DNA from: Gari tellinella
Taxonomy: Eukaryota; Mollusca; Bivalvia; Cardiida; Psammobiidae
NCBI GenBank assembly: GCA_922989275.2
Contig: OV277871.1
Span: 5,766,001-5,830,000 of the forward strand
Direction: 5' to 3'
DNA length: 64,000 nt
Within the stretch, counting starts at the first letter, position 1; every line of letters begins with the position of its first letter. Below are positions 1 to 10,541 of this stretch, piece by piece. The position numbers were made by a program, and so were the translations under genes. Under the pieces are notes generated by a model. That model made no database searches. It was not told where the DNA came from and worked only from the letters and a program-made list of their open reading frames with translations.

Positions 1-177
1 ATGGCGAATTAAATTAGTTTAAAATTATAACAATGCTCTTTTCTGATAGTTCGACCTCTAAATGCATTTTTCAAAGAAAACCATGTGGGACATAATTTTC
101 TTTGCAAAATTTCTTTGGAGATCGAAATATTGGAATAGAGCAATGCTATGATTTTGCAGTGCCTTTTTATGTTAACC

Positions 178-421
178 ATTTACTCCCTAGATATGCCGTT
201 TAACTCTGTTAACTAATTCCTCCTAATGAAGAAAATTGATACAATTCACACAGTCATGAATATGTATCATAAAAAATAGTTCTATGTTCTAGCAGATGAT
301 AACTTAAAGCAAGCTTAAAGTAAAGCAGCATGTACCATAAGGGACTCACTGCTTTACTTTCAACCTTCTTTCCGTAGTCACTAGTCTTCACAAATAGAAA
401 TTGGCTATGGAGTAAATAGTA
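178..421. repeat. Degenerate family E MITE (CTTAAAGCA palindrome)
   Basis: The centre (about 301-367) is an imperfect palindrome: AACTTAAAGCAAGCTTAAAG on the left and CTGCTTTACTTTCAACCTT on the right. It matches the core of the better preserved family E copies at 59538-59790 and 61451-61703. The flanks (ATTTACTCCCTAGATATG on the left, GGCTATGGAGTAAATAG on the right) look like decayed terminal inverted repeats. The family assignment is by eye. Confidence 0.4.
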
Positions 422-680
422 AATGGCTCTTCTTTCACTGGTCCTTTCTTTATTAAGGTTTTAGAGCCATAATAGAAAACATCGAACATCGGTATGTACA
501 TGTAGCTTCAATGTTCGTGTAGTAAGATTGTGCCGGACATATTACAGAATATGCGGAAACGGTGTTCAGATTTTCGCATTATGAATCTATAACCTTAAAA
601 CATTGTTTGCTCGGTTTGTCGAAATAATAAAAAAGTTAACATTATCAAATTTTTCTTATTTTATAATGCCAATTTTAAAC

Positions 681-910
681 AAGAGCCGTACACGGCCCTA
701 TATCGCTCACCTGGAACCGTTGACGTAAATGTAAATATCTTGAAAAGCTGAGAATTTTTGACAATATGACAGTGCCTATTGTTGAGTAGATGATGCTGTG
801 TGCCAAATACCTAAGCTCAGGGTACTGTGGTGACTATTATGACAAGAAGAGTTTTTGAAGGTTTCATTGAAAAAAATATTTTAGCTCCTGTGACATAGAT
901 ATGCAATGGG
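681..910. repeat. Dispersed repeat with a second fragment at about 2586-2632
   Basis: The segment starts with a small palindromic motif, GAGCCGTACACGGCCC. Around 783-823 it contains GTAGATGATGCT followed by CCAAATACCTAAGCTCAGGG. A near-identical stretch recurs at about 2590-2630 (GTAGATGATGCTTTGCGCC, then AAGCTCAGGGTA). Two related copies within 2 kb support an interspersed repeat. I cannot assign it to a class and see no coding potential. Confidence 0.4.
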
Positions 911-2350
911 CCGCTTGAATATATTGGTATAGTATACCTTACCTACGTACGCTCCTTCTTTATCTTTGTACAAGCTAGTGGTCACTATTATACGATAGTG
1001 CCCGCTGCTAAGCGAGATTGCGTCATATGATGACTGCGTTATGAAATTTGAAATAACTGATTTAGGAAGTGTTAACGTGACTTTAAAGACTTTTCCTCAG
1101 TCCATAGAGAGAGTCCCTACCCCCCCCCCCCCATTGTTCGGGAGGTGTCAATGTAACTATCACGGGCATCACAATCTCAGTTTACCTGTTGAGGTCCAGA
1201 TTATACTCATGCTCTAGTGATTTTCAATGGTTATTTCTAACCAAACTATCAAATATATAGGTAGAGTCTCGCATAAGACGATTCAATGGTTCAATATACA
1301 CAGGACCCATGCTTTTTGCAAGGAAATTGACAGTAATTAATCTGGCAAGGCGTTATGACCAAAAGGTCGTCAGGAGATGTCTTTAAGCAAATATTAGCCT
1401 TTTTGATATTATGTCCGCGTACTTGTAGCTTAAATGTGAAAGGTAGATCTATTTTGTAATTTATCTATGATAAATCTAAGACTCATAGAGATTAGTTGTT
1501 GCTATAAGACTTGATCTGTTTTGGTCTTATAAACGTTTACATTTACAAAATGTTAGCTTTGATTGTTTGCGATTTAATCAAAGATCATACACTAGATTTT
1601 AAAAATCAATTTTACATTATTAGTTTCATAATATGAAAAGTGTAGATTTAAGTATACACAAGGAAGCTTACTAGTTACTACCGATGCAAAAGTTTATTAA
1701 AGGGAGGTAATAAATGAACATAACGTAACTCGAAAATCCACAAATCTTTAGATTTACTACGAGTTCCAATTGCAGATTCGCGGGTCTGTCGAACACGAAA
1801 ACTCAAGAAATCATAGATATAAAAGGGTTCAATGAAGACGAAAGAAATATAAAAAGTCCAGTGCTTAGATCTTAATAATTTCAAGAAGTAGAATCTAGAA
1901 TCAATAAATTTGCTGAAAAACTGCGTAACATTCAGCAAATCGTCTCTTTAACTTTTACTCAAAAGTTAGAAAACGAAATGGAGAAACCTACGAATTGAGC
2001 TGGATGTTATGCGTCAAAACAGGTTTTACTAGATTCATATAAACACGTTGCGAGGTTGATAGATCTAGTTTACTGTAGATAAAGACTTTTATTAAAGTTC
2101 AAACAAAGCTTAGTATAGATGTTAGATCTATATAGATTATATATTTGGTTTGGAAAGATGAAATAGAGGTAGAGCTCTAATTTTATTATTGATTTTGATA
2201 AAATTTCCACTATAAAAATTGTTCCCGATACTTTTGTAAGTACGATCACCGATATTAAGTAATTCAAAGGGAGATACTCTCGAGACGACCCTTAGAATTT
2301 TACGTTCGAGAACTGCTTTGATCCAAATTAGAAGTGCGGTATACTATATA
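911..2350. other. No gene recognised
   Basis: This is AT-rich sequence with a 13-base C run at 1120-1132. Short open frames exist on the minus strand at 1678-1938 and 2070-2267, but they show no motif, codon bias or splice context. I see nothing else supportable here. Confidence 0.5.
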
Positions 2351-2513
2351 AAATAGTACAGCCCACTTCGGGCGTCCTTGCATTATAGTGACCTCACAGT
2401 CAGCCCCAAAATAGTTTACGGCCCTCAGCCTTCGGCTTCGGGCCGTAAACTATTTTAGGGCTGACTGTGAGGTCACTATACTGCAAGAAGGTCCTCAGCG
2501 GGCTGTACTATTT
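2351..2513. repeat. 163-bp near-perfect palindrome (foldback MITE)
   Basis: Left and right ends read AAATAGTACAGCCC and GGGCTGTACTATTT. The inner arms TATAGTGACCTCACAGTCAG and CTGACTGTGAGGTCACTATA are exactly complementary, as are the segments around AAAATAGTTTACGGCCC. The turn lies near 2429-2436 (CAGCCTTCGGCTTCGG). This has the form of a hairpin-type nonautonomous DNA transposon. No target duplication was identified, so the superfamily is unknown. Confidence 0.65.
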
Positions 2514-3039
2514 CTTATCTATGTAATTTTGTGACTCCCGGGTGGGCTCATTTTTTACCCATGGGAAATAATTTGAACATTCTTGACAGATCAGTAGATG
2601 ATGCTTTGCGCCAAATATCTAAGCTCAGGGTATTTTAGTTTAAGAAAAGAAGTCACACAGCAGGTTAGACAAGTATAAGATTAACAGTGTAGACCTAGAT
2701 AAATATAGTTCGGTAGAAGACCTTTAATCTGGAGTCAAACCGTTTTTCGTATAAATGTACATGTTATACATCTACATACAAGTACAAAATAATAGTGCGT
2801 GGTACAGTAATTCATACTTGTCAAATACATGTAGTAAACAGTGTATAACTAGATCAAAGGGCTCTTCTAGGCACATTCGGTCCAGTCCTCAATTGCGCCC
2901 ATACGTATACAGAATAAATCGCACGACTCCCGAAGAATTATCCGCACTATCTGCCGTTAAATTGTCGAAATTTGAAATTTGATACTTTTTCCACATTTCC
3001 CCGACTTTATAGAAATGTTGAATGATTGACACTTTGGTG

Positions 3040-5882
3040 AAAAGACAATGTCGAACGTCGAAATTCGACAATATTTCGAACTTATGTCGACTTTTGATCA
3101 ATGTCGAATGTCGAAATTCGACAATATTTCGACTATTTCCCGCGCCGGCCTCATGTCAAACGTCGAAATTCGACATGAGTTCGCCATAGTAATGTGTTTA
3201 AGAAATTTTGAAAGTCGAACGTCGAATTTCGACAATATTTCGACTTTCCCCGGGTCAGGCAAATTGTCGAACGTCATAATTCGACAAAAGTTCAACAGAG
3301 TGAATGTGTCTTGAATGTCGAACGTTTAATTTCGACAATATTTCGACTATTTCCCTTACTTGCAATTTGTCGAACGTCGAAATTCGACCCTAGTTCGACA
3401 ATTTCCCGACTTTGTAATAGTGTCGAATGTCGAAATTCGACAGTATTTCGACATTTTCCGGGCCGGCCACTTGTCGAATGTCGAAATTCGACATAAGTTC
3501 GAACTTATGTCGACTTTGGATAAATGTCGAATTTCCATATTCGACAATATTTCGACATTTTCCCGGGCCGGCTACATGTCGAACGTCGAAATTCGACATG
3601 AGTTGGACATAGTAACGTGTTTTGAATGTCGAACATCGAATTTCGACAATATTTCGACTTTTCCCGGGTCCGACAAATTGTCGAACGTCGAAATTCGACA
3701 ATGGTTCAACCGAGGGAATGTGTTCAAGAAATATTGAATGTCGAACGTCGAATTCCGACAATATTTCGACTTTTTCCCTGCAAGGCCACTTGTCGAACGT
3801 CGAAATTCGACATTAGGTCGACATAGTGAATCTGTTTAAGAATTGTTGAAAGACGAACGTCGAATTTCGACAATATTTCGACTTTTGCCGGGTCCGGCAA
3901 GTTGTCGAACGTCGAAATTCGACATAAGTTCAACAGAGGGAATGTGTTTAAGAAATTTTGAATGTCGAACGTCGAATTTCGACAATATTTCGACTTTTGC
4001 CGGGTCCGGCAAGTTGTCGAACGTCGAAATTCGACATAAGTTCAACAGAGGGAATGTGTTTAAAAAAAAATTGAACGCCGAACGTCGAATTTCGACAAAA
4101 TTTCGACTTTTGCCGGGTCCGGCAAGTTGTCGACCGTCGAAATTCGACATAAGTTCAACAGAGGGAATGTGTTTAAGAAATTTTGAATGTCGAACGTCGA
4201 ATTTCGACAATATTTCGACTTTTGCCCTTACTTGCAGTTTGTCGAACGTCGAAATTTGACAATATTTCGACTTTTGCCGGGTCCGGCAAGTTGTCGAACG
4301 TCGAAATTCCACATAAGTTCAACAGAGGGAATGTGTTTAAGAAATTTTGAACGTCGAATTTCGACAATATTTCGACTTTTGCCGGGTCCGGCAAGTTGTC
4401 GAACGTCGAAATTCCACATAAGTTCAACAGAGGGAATGTGTTTAAGAGATTTTGAATGTCGAACGTCGACTTTCGACAATATTTCGACTTTTGCCGGGTC
4501 CGGCAAGTTGTCGAACGTCGAAATTCCACATAAGTTCAACAGAGGGAATGTGTTTAAGAAATTTTGAATGTCGAACGTCGAATTTCAACAATATTTCGAC
4601 TTTTGCCCTTACTTGCAGTTTGTCGAACGTCGAAATTTGACAATATTTCGACTTTTGCCGGGTCCGGCAAGTTGTCGAACGTCGAAATTCGACATAAGTT
4701 CAACAGAGGGAATGTGTTTAAGAAATTTTGAACGTCGAATTTCGACAATATTTCGACTTTTGCCGGGTCCGGCAAGTTGTCGAACGTCGAAATTCGACAT
4801 AAGTTCAACAGAGGGAATGTGTTTAAGAGATTTTGAATGTCGAACGTCGAATTTCGACAATATTTCGACTTTTGCCCTTACTTGCAGTTTGTCGAACGTC
4901 GAAATTCGACAATATTTCGACTTTTGCCGGGTCCGGCAAGTTGTCGAACGTCGAAATTCGACATAAGTTCAAGAGAGGGAATGTGTTTAAGAAATTTTGA
5001 ATGTCGAACGTCGAATTTCGACAATATTTCGACTTTTGCCGGGTCCGGCAAGTTGTCGAACGTCGAAATTCGACATAAGTTCAACAGAGGGAATGTGTTT
5101 AAGAAATTTTGAATGTCGAACGTCGAATTTCGACAATATTTCGACTTTTGCCGGGTCCGGCAAGTTGTCGAACGTCGAAATTCGACATAAGTTCAACAGA
5201 GGGAATATGTTTAAGAAATTTTAAACGTCGAACGTCGTATTTGGACAATAGTTCGGCTTTTGCCCTTACTTGCAGTTTGTCGAACGTCGAAATTTGACAA
5301 TATTTCGACTTTTGCCGGGTCCGACAAGTTGTCGAACGTCGAATTTTGACATAAGTTCAACAGAGGGAATGTGTTAAAGAAATTTTGAATGTCGAACGTC
5401 GAATTTCGACAATATTTCGACTTTTGCCCGTACTTGCAGTTTGTCGAACGTCGAAATTCGACCCTAGTTCGACATTTTCCAGACTTTGTATAAGTGTCGA
5501 ACGTCGAAATTCGACATCAGTTCCACAAAGTAATGTGTTTAAGAGATTTTGAATATCGAACGTCGAATTTCGACAATATTTCGACTTTTCACTTACTTGC
5601 AGTTTGTCGAACGTCGAAATTCGACCCTAGTTCGACAATTTCCCGACTTTGTAATAGTGTCGAACGTTGAAATTCGACATCAGTTCGACAAAGTAATGTG
5701 TTTTAAAAATGTTGAATGTCGCAGGTCGAATTTCGACAATATTTCGACATTATGGCAAAGCTGACTGGTCGATCGGCAAAATTTGTTACATTATGTGAAA
5801 GCTTAAATGTCGAAAGTCGAAATTCGACAGCTGTTCGACCTTTCATTTGTGAAAGGTCGAATGTCGAAATGTCGATTGTCGT
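3040..5882. repeat. Satellite-like tandem array, about 112-bp unit, built from self-complementary TCGAA motifs
   Basis: From about 3040 to 5882 the sequence is a tandem array. Each unit carries GTCGAACGTCGAAATTCGAC-type half-palindromes, a CGACAATATTTCGAC block, a TTGCCGGGTCCGGCAAG palindrome and a TTCAACAGAGGGAATGTG spacer. Homogeneous units near 4.98-5.22 kb repeat every 112 bp. Units missing blocks, or with a CCCTTACTTGCAGTTTG block in place of the GGGTCCGGC block, occur in the middle. The left edge (3.04-3.9 kb) and right edge (5.4-5.9 kb) are more divergent, as expected under unequal exchange. Because each unit is largely self-complementary, long open frames arise on both strands; I treat these as by-products, not genes. 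Confidence 0.9.
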
Positions 5883-5889
5883 GCAAACT

Positions 5890-6145
5890 TCACACACCTC
5901 TTTTCTGTCACAGTTGGTATAGGACTATAGGTATATCATAAATCTATTCAAACTTCCATTTGTCTGCGTTGTCTTGTTATAAAAATATTTGAAAATTATC
6001 ATGTTTTTTTAACTGCAAACGACCTATATAGGAAAACGATCTAACTGGAAAACTGTTTAGATCCTGATCAGACCCCGACTTAATCAAAGCTGTTTGCAGA
6101 TGCTTTTCAAGAAAAGTATGGTCCCCTGAACTAATTCAACACTAT
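5890..6145. other. Spacer, nothing recognised
   Basis: This AT-rich stretch lies between the satellite array and the first family A MITE. I see no coding, RNA or repeat signal. Confidence 0.4.
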
Positions 6146-6369
6146 ACTGTACATGAAAAATAATTATTTCCCGTTTAAACGCATTGCGATTAAATGTTGA
6201 AAATTACTTTTAACATTTATAGCATAATGTTAATCTGATTGACAAACAGTTTTGAGCCTAATTCGACGTCGGGTGACCCGGTGTCTGATCTGGCTCCAAA
6301 CTGTTTGTAATGGAAATATTAGTTTTAGCGTAAATGCGTTTATTAGAAAGGTAACGTCTTCTCCACTGT
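6146..6369. mobile_element. Family A MITE, decayed left end
   Basis: The palindromic core (6241-6310) reads CAAACAGTTTTGAGCC...GGCTCCAAACTGTTTG around a GACGTCGGGTGACCCGGTGTC centre. It is followed by the family A segment TAGTTTTAGCGTAAATGCG and the right terminal repeat GTCTTCTCCACTGTA. On the left only ATTTCCCGTTTAAACGC is recognisable, near 6165. Confidence 0.65.
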
Positions 6370-6467
6370 AAGTAACGATTGTTTGCTAAAATGTCAACTG
6401 CTAAAGTTCTTAATCGATTCGTACTTCTTTATATAGATACAGAAACGGGAGTTGAGTAATGTGCAAT

Positions 6468-7235
6468 CAGGGCCTTTTTCCAAAAATTGGAAAGGGGCCT
6501 TTGCCTTTCATTTTGGGAAATTCAAGCGCGATTTTCAGCCAGATTGGGAAAGTATACTCTTATATCTTTCTTTTCATTCTGCCTCACACCCTCACGGGTA
6601 ATTTCGGGCAGTGTGCGTCTGTGCCTGTTAGTAGAGTTAAGAACAGGATATAAGATAAGGGTCAGCGGATAAAACAAAGTTATAAGAGTGTTAAAACGCA
6701 GCAGGAAAAAGAGTAAAAACAATAAAAACACCATTGCTGGACTTACGGCTTAAAATGATTCATGGTGCTGACTGAGGACCTGAATGTTTTCAGGTTCTCA
6801 TTCAACACGACATCTGCAGGAAGAACATTCCACTGTACTACTGTAAGAGGGTGAAAAGAGTATTTATAATAGTCTGCGCTAGTGTGAACCTGTCTAAAAC
6901 TCACAGAATGACAGTGGCTTGAACCATTTCAATTTTATCTATGTTGGACTTTGTGTGAGGATCCCACACACTGTAACAAGCATATTGACTTTCAAGACAC
7001 TTGAAAAACAACAAAAATACAGTACATAGAGAGTTACTTTAGTTTAATAATAGAAACAGGACTGGAAATTGAATAGGGCACTTCAAATGTACAATGTAGA
7101 TTCATCCTCAGAATATGAGATATTGTTCGTGAGAATCATATAATGCATTGTATTTTTGGGAAATTCTTTTACCATAATTGGGAAAAAGAGGCTTTTTGTA
7201 ATTGGGAAGACACCTACATGTATTAAAGGCCCCTG
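6468..7235. mobile_element. Possible nonautonomous hAT-like element
   Basis: The ends read CAGGGCCTTTTTCC on the left and (reverse complement of the right) CAGGGGCCTTTAATAC, both starting CAGGG(G)CCTTT. Subterminal TTTTGGGAAATTC and ATTGGGAAAG motifs occur near both ends in opposite orientation. CAGGG-type ends are typical of hAT elements, but no clean 8-bp target duplication is visible. The 768-bp interior has no transposase-like frame. Confidence 0.4.
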
Positions 7236-7336
7236 TTATACATGTAGGAGGTATAAAAACCCTGACAATCTTTAAACTGGTCATGCCCCGCTTAAATTGA
7301 GACCTGGTCTATATCTAGAGAGTCCTTGCTAATATT

Positions 7337-7398
7337 GTGAAACAGTTTGGGTCCTGATCAGACGCGGCGATGTCTGATCTAGATCCAAACTGTCTGTC
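7337..7398. repeat. Isolated remnant of the shared palindromic core
   Basis: AAACAGTTTGGGTCCTGATC and GATCTAGATCCAAACTGT flank a damaged centre (AGACGCGGCGATGTCT). No terminal repeats were recognised around it, so its parent family is uncertain. Confidence 0.55.
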
Positions 7399-7591
7399 AC
7401 CCATATTCAACATATTTTCGGATAAAAACTAAATTGATTTTGATTTTCTTTCAGCAGATCATTTAGTTGAAGTAGATCTAGACGACGATCCAGCATGATA
7501 AGGACTAATATATGAGGAAAGTTTCAAAATTTTAGAGTACATGTAACTAAAACGGGAAACAATAGCGTTAGCCCCTCCCGACGCTCGTACA

Positions 7592-7841
7592 TACAGTGGA
7601 GAATCTGTTATTCTTTCCCGTTTAAACGCAAACGTACGCAAACGCAAAACACTAAAACGTAGAAAAGAACAACTTTTGGACAATTCTGATAATTCTTGTT
7701 TATCATGGTGGCAAACAGTTTGGAGCCTGATCAGACGCCGGGTTACCCGGCGTCTGATCTGGCTCCAAACTGTTTGCTCTGCAAATAATAGTTTTAGCGT
7801 AAACGCGTTTATTGGGAAAGAATAACACATTCTCCACTGTA
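7592..7841. mobile_element. Family A MITE, full length (250 bp)
   Basis: This is a reference copy. The termini are TACAGTGGAGAATCTGTTAT and its inverted form ending CACATTCTCCACTGTA, with TA at both ends as expected of a TA target duplication. Inside, one side reads TTTCCCGTTTAAACGCAAAC and the other TTAGCGTAAACGCGTTTATT. The central core at about 7721-7787 pairs GCAAACAGTTTGGAGCC with GGCTCCAAACTGTTTGC around CCGGGTTACCCGG. TA flanks and CAGTG-type ends fit a Tc1/mariner/pogo-type MITE (inference). It encodes no protein. Confidence 0.85.
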
Positions 7842-7857
7842 ATTGATCAAAACACAG

Positions 7858-8036
7858 TACAGTGAAGAAAACTTTTTTCTTCAATAAACGCGTTTACGTT
7901 AAAACTATTTACTGTTTGGCACTCTGATTAACACGAATAGTCAGAATTGTAAAACGTTTTCGTTGTCTGTTTTATTGTAATGCGTTTACATTTCGCTTTC
8001 GATTAAACGGGAAAGAATAACGTGTTCCCGATTGTA
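7858..8036. mobile_element. Family A MITE lacking the palindromic core
   Basis: Both terminal regions of family A are present: TACAGTGAAGAAAAC on the left and CGGGAAAGAATAACGTGTTC then ATTGTA on the right. The subterminal segments AATAAACGCGTTTACG and CACTCTGATTAACACG are also there. Where other copies carry about 66 bp of palindrome, this one has only ACTGTTTGG, the outer end of one arm. It lies 16 bp from the preceding full-length copy and in opposite internal orientation. Confidence 0.75.
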
Positions 8037-8354
8037 CATGTAATCGTATTGGCAGAAATACACTGACTTACCTGAACAACTGTCTGTTCTTATAGCGGCC
8101 TTGTTGCAAAACTGCTGCGGTTTGTTAATATTCCAGATTGAGTTAGTAGCTTTTATTTAAAGCGTCAGCTATTGCAGAATCCACATGACGATGTTGTTAA
8201 ATAGGTGTTTTAACCTAAACCAAAAACACAACAATAATTTTACATCCACTTGGTGGCGCTGTTTTATTATTACTAATGCACAGGTCACCCGTGCTGTGTC
8301 ACAGGCCACCGACTTGAGGGGTGAACAAATAGATCACAGCTGTACATATACATG

Positions 8355-8605
8355 TACAGTGGAGAAAACGTTATTCTTTCCCAATGAACGCGTTTACGCT
8401 AAAACTATTATTTTCATTGCAAACAGTTTGGAGCCAGATCAGACGCCGGGTAACCCGGCGTCTGATCAGGCTCCAAACTGTTTGCCACTCAGATTAAAAC
8501 GAATGTTCAGAATTGTCAACAAGTTGTCATTTTCTACGTTTTAATGCACTGCGTTTGCGTTTCGTTTGCGTTTAAACGGGAAAGAATAACGTTTTCTCCA
8601 CTGTA
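8355..8605. mobile_element. Family A MITE, full length
   Basis: The termini are TACAGTGGAGAAAACGTTAT and ACGTTTTCTCCACTGTA. The core at about 8425-8493 pairs AGTTTGGAGCCAGATCAGAC with GTCTGATCAGGCTCCAAACT around CCGGGTAACCCGG. Its orientation is opposite to the 7592 copy, with the AATGAACGCG side on the left. Confidence 0.85.
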
Positions 8606-8756
8606 TATACATGTAGTGTATGGCATGGCTATCACTACTCACCCAATTACGATGCTTTATACTCGGTCAGTTCTCAGTAGATTTAAATAAAGCATGCCTT
8701 TTTCGTTCCTATGTTGTTATGTCTTTGGAGAATCACTATCAACATACATGTATCCA

Positions 8757-9024
8757 TACACCGTGAAGAAGACGTTATTCTTTCCCGTTTTTAAAACGCA
8801 AACGAAACGCAAACGCAATACACAGAAATGTAGAAAATTATCACCTTTTTTAATTGTTTTACTATTTGTTTTTACCTGAGCGGCAAATAATTGATGCCTG
8901 ATCAGACGCCGGGTTACTCGGCGTCTGATCAGGCTCTAAACTGTTTGCAATGGAAAAAATAGTTTTTAGTACAAACGCGTTTATTGGTAACGAATAACGT
9001 CTTCTCCCCGTCTTCTCCCCTGTA
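8757..9024. mobile_element. Family A MITE, diverged
   Basis: The left end TACACCGTGAAGAAGACG and the right end TCTTCTCCCCTGTA are diverged terminal repeats, and the right terminus contains a short local duplication (CGTCTTCTCCCCGTCTTCTC). The core at about 8890-8950 has GATCAGACGCCGGGTTACTC opposite CGGCGTCTGATCAGGC. Confidence 0.75.
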
Positions 9025-9152
9025 CATACTTGCATAGAAACTGGCAATATAGTAAATCGGACACACTTTGCTCTTTTTAATCTGACCAACCTTTTGACAA
9101 ACCCTAACCTAATGTCCAGCTACATGTAATGTATCGTCTGCCTAACACCCTC

Positions 9153-9401
9153 CACTGGAGGATACGTTATTCTTTCTCGTTTAAACGCAAACGAAACGCA
9201 AACGCAAAACACTTAAACGTAAGAAATGACAACTTGTTGACAATTCTAAGTATCCTTTTTAATCTGAGTGGCAAACAATTTAGAGCCTGATCAGACGCCG
9301 GGTAACCCGGCATCTGATCTGGCTCCAAACTGTTTGCATTGAACATAATAGATTTAGCGTAAACGCGTTTATTGGGAAAGAATAACGTTTCCTCCACTGT
9401 A
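9153..9401. mobile_element. Family A MITE, full length, left TIR altered
   Basis: The right end ACGTTTCCTCCACTGTA is intact. The left end begins CACTGGAGGATACGTTATTC and has lost the standard TACAGTGG start. The core at about 9270-9338 is well paired (TAGAGCCTGATCAGACGCCG opposite CGGCATCTGATCTGGC). Confidence 0.75.
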
Positions 9402-9594
9402 CTTTGTTAGAGAAGGGGGCTAGTTGTAAAACTTGAATTGTCCACTCGATGTTTCTATTGTAAATGAGTTTGACATAATATGGCTTAAAAACGCCCATAG
9501 TCTCTAACAATAGAACTCCAACATAGAAAATCACCTCCTTATTCACCGAACAAATTCTCCACTTTAACCCATTCATGATCTATTTTATCGTGAG

Positions 9595-9813
9595 GTTTTT
9601 CCCGCTTCACAACTTTATTGTCGTCTGCTTCAATATTGTTGTCAAAATATCGTTTCAAAGTGAGATTTAAGGCAGTATAACTGACGTAATTTCAAAACAA
9701 GTAGCAACAGTTTTGATTCTGATCAGACGCCGCGTACGTACATGTAGCGTCTGATCAGGATCAAAACTGATTGCAAAGCAACTTTATGACGTCATTGAGA
9801 ATGAAAGGGTTAA
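9595..9813. mobile_element. Family B MITE (GTCGTCTGCTTC type)
   Basis: It shows the family B modules in order: TTATTGTCGTCTGCTTCAAT, CAAAATATCGTTTCAAAGT, the palindromic core (about 9705-9772, TTGATTCTGATCAGACGCCG opposite GCGTCTGATCAGGATCAAAA), TATGACGTCATTGAGAATG and the terminal AAAGGGTTAA. TTAA ends with CCC-type terminal repeats fit a piggyBac-like MITE (inference). The left terminus is degraded. Confidence 0.65.
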
Positions 9814-10139
9814 AAGGGGCCTGCTTAACTCTTTCACTCATGAGACTTCAAGGGGACAAGTCCGGTTTCCATTTAAATCTAGTCATTTCTTTTTACATAC
9901 TTAGGGTTAACTTAGATGTACATGTATTGCAAAATACACGTAACAAACAGTGTACACCCAGGTAGGGGGGGGGGGGGGCTCATATAAAAAAGACTTCAGA
10001 TACAGTAACGTGCAAAAAGTATTCGTTCAATGGCGGCCATATTGGATTTGCTCGGGATAATTGGCGGGTGTTTCAAAGCTTTTATAACAGAAACTCTAAC
10101 AGAAACGAACACATAAACTTGATTTCTCTTACCTAAATA

Positions 10140-10188
10140 CTAAGTCAGATGTCCTTTGAATGTTATAACCTGCATAATCCTACGGGAA
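10140..10188 (-). pseudogene. Tc1-type transposase, C-terminal tail (beyond the LINE)
   Basis: Read on the minus strand, this stretch gives PRRIMQVITFKGHLT then TAG. The PRR...VI..KG pattern is the usual ending of Tc1-family transposases. The preceding part of the same protein ends at about 14271, on the far side of the inserted LINE. The two pieces lie in the correct order and strand relative to the element's inverted repeats. Confidence 0.75.
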
Positions 10189-10541
10189 ATAGATAGATAG
10201 ATAGATAGATATAGTTTATTGACTTATACTAAATACAAGTATCTCGTCACAATTAACATTCATACATAATCAAGTACAATCAGGTAAATGATATGGTAAG
10301 GTAAACACACACACACACATACATACAAACATGCATCAATGACTAAACTACAGAGAATGGTGTTAGTCATGACTTTGCAAAATGAAAATATGAAAATATA
10401 ATACTTTTATGGCTAATACATTTTTGACGTTTCTTCTTTCAGGTAGCTATCAAAAACACTTATTTAAAGAATGAAACTGTATATAAAACAATTCACATAT
10501 GACAATGACAATGTAGGAACATTTCATTGTACGTTAATTGT

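Noticed and set aside
3048..5764. Many overlapping open frames (up to 158 codons) on both strands with repeated peptides such as SNVEIRQYFD
   Set aside because: They track the self-complementary satellite unit exactly and occur in several frames on both strands. There is no start, splice or codon evidence for a repeat protein.
3040..5882. CRISPR-like regular repeats
   Set aside because: Units are contiguous, diverged and self-complementary with no unique spacers, and the surrounding DNA is eukaryotic.
7459..7884. Recurring open frames with [23 protein letters not shown] peptides at many sites
   Set aside because: They are translations of the family A MITE and its palindrome, repeated wherever that MITE occurs, and do not extend as genes.
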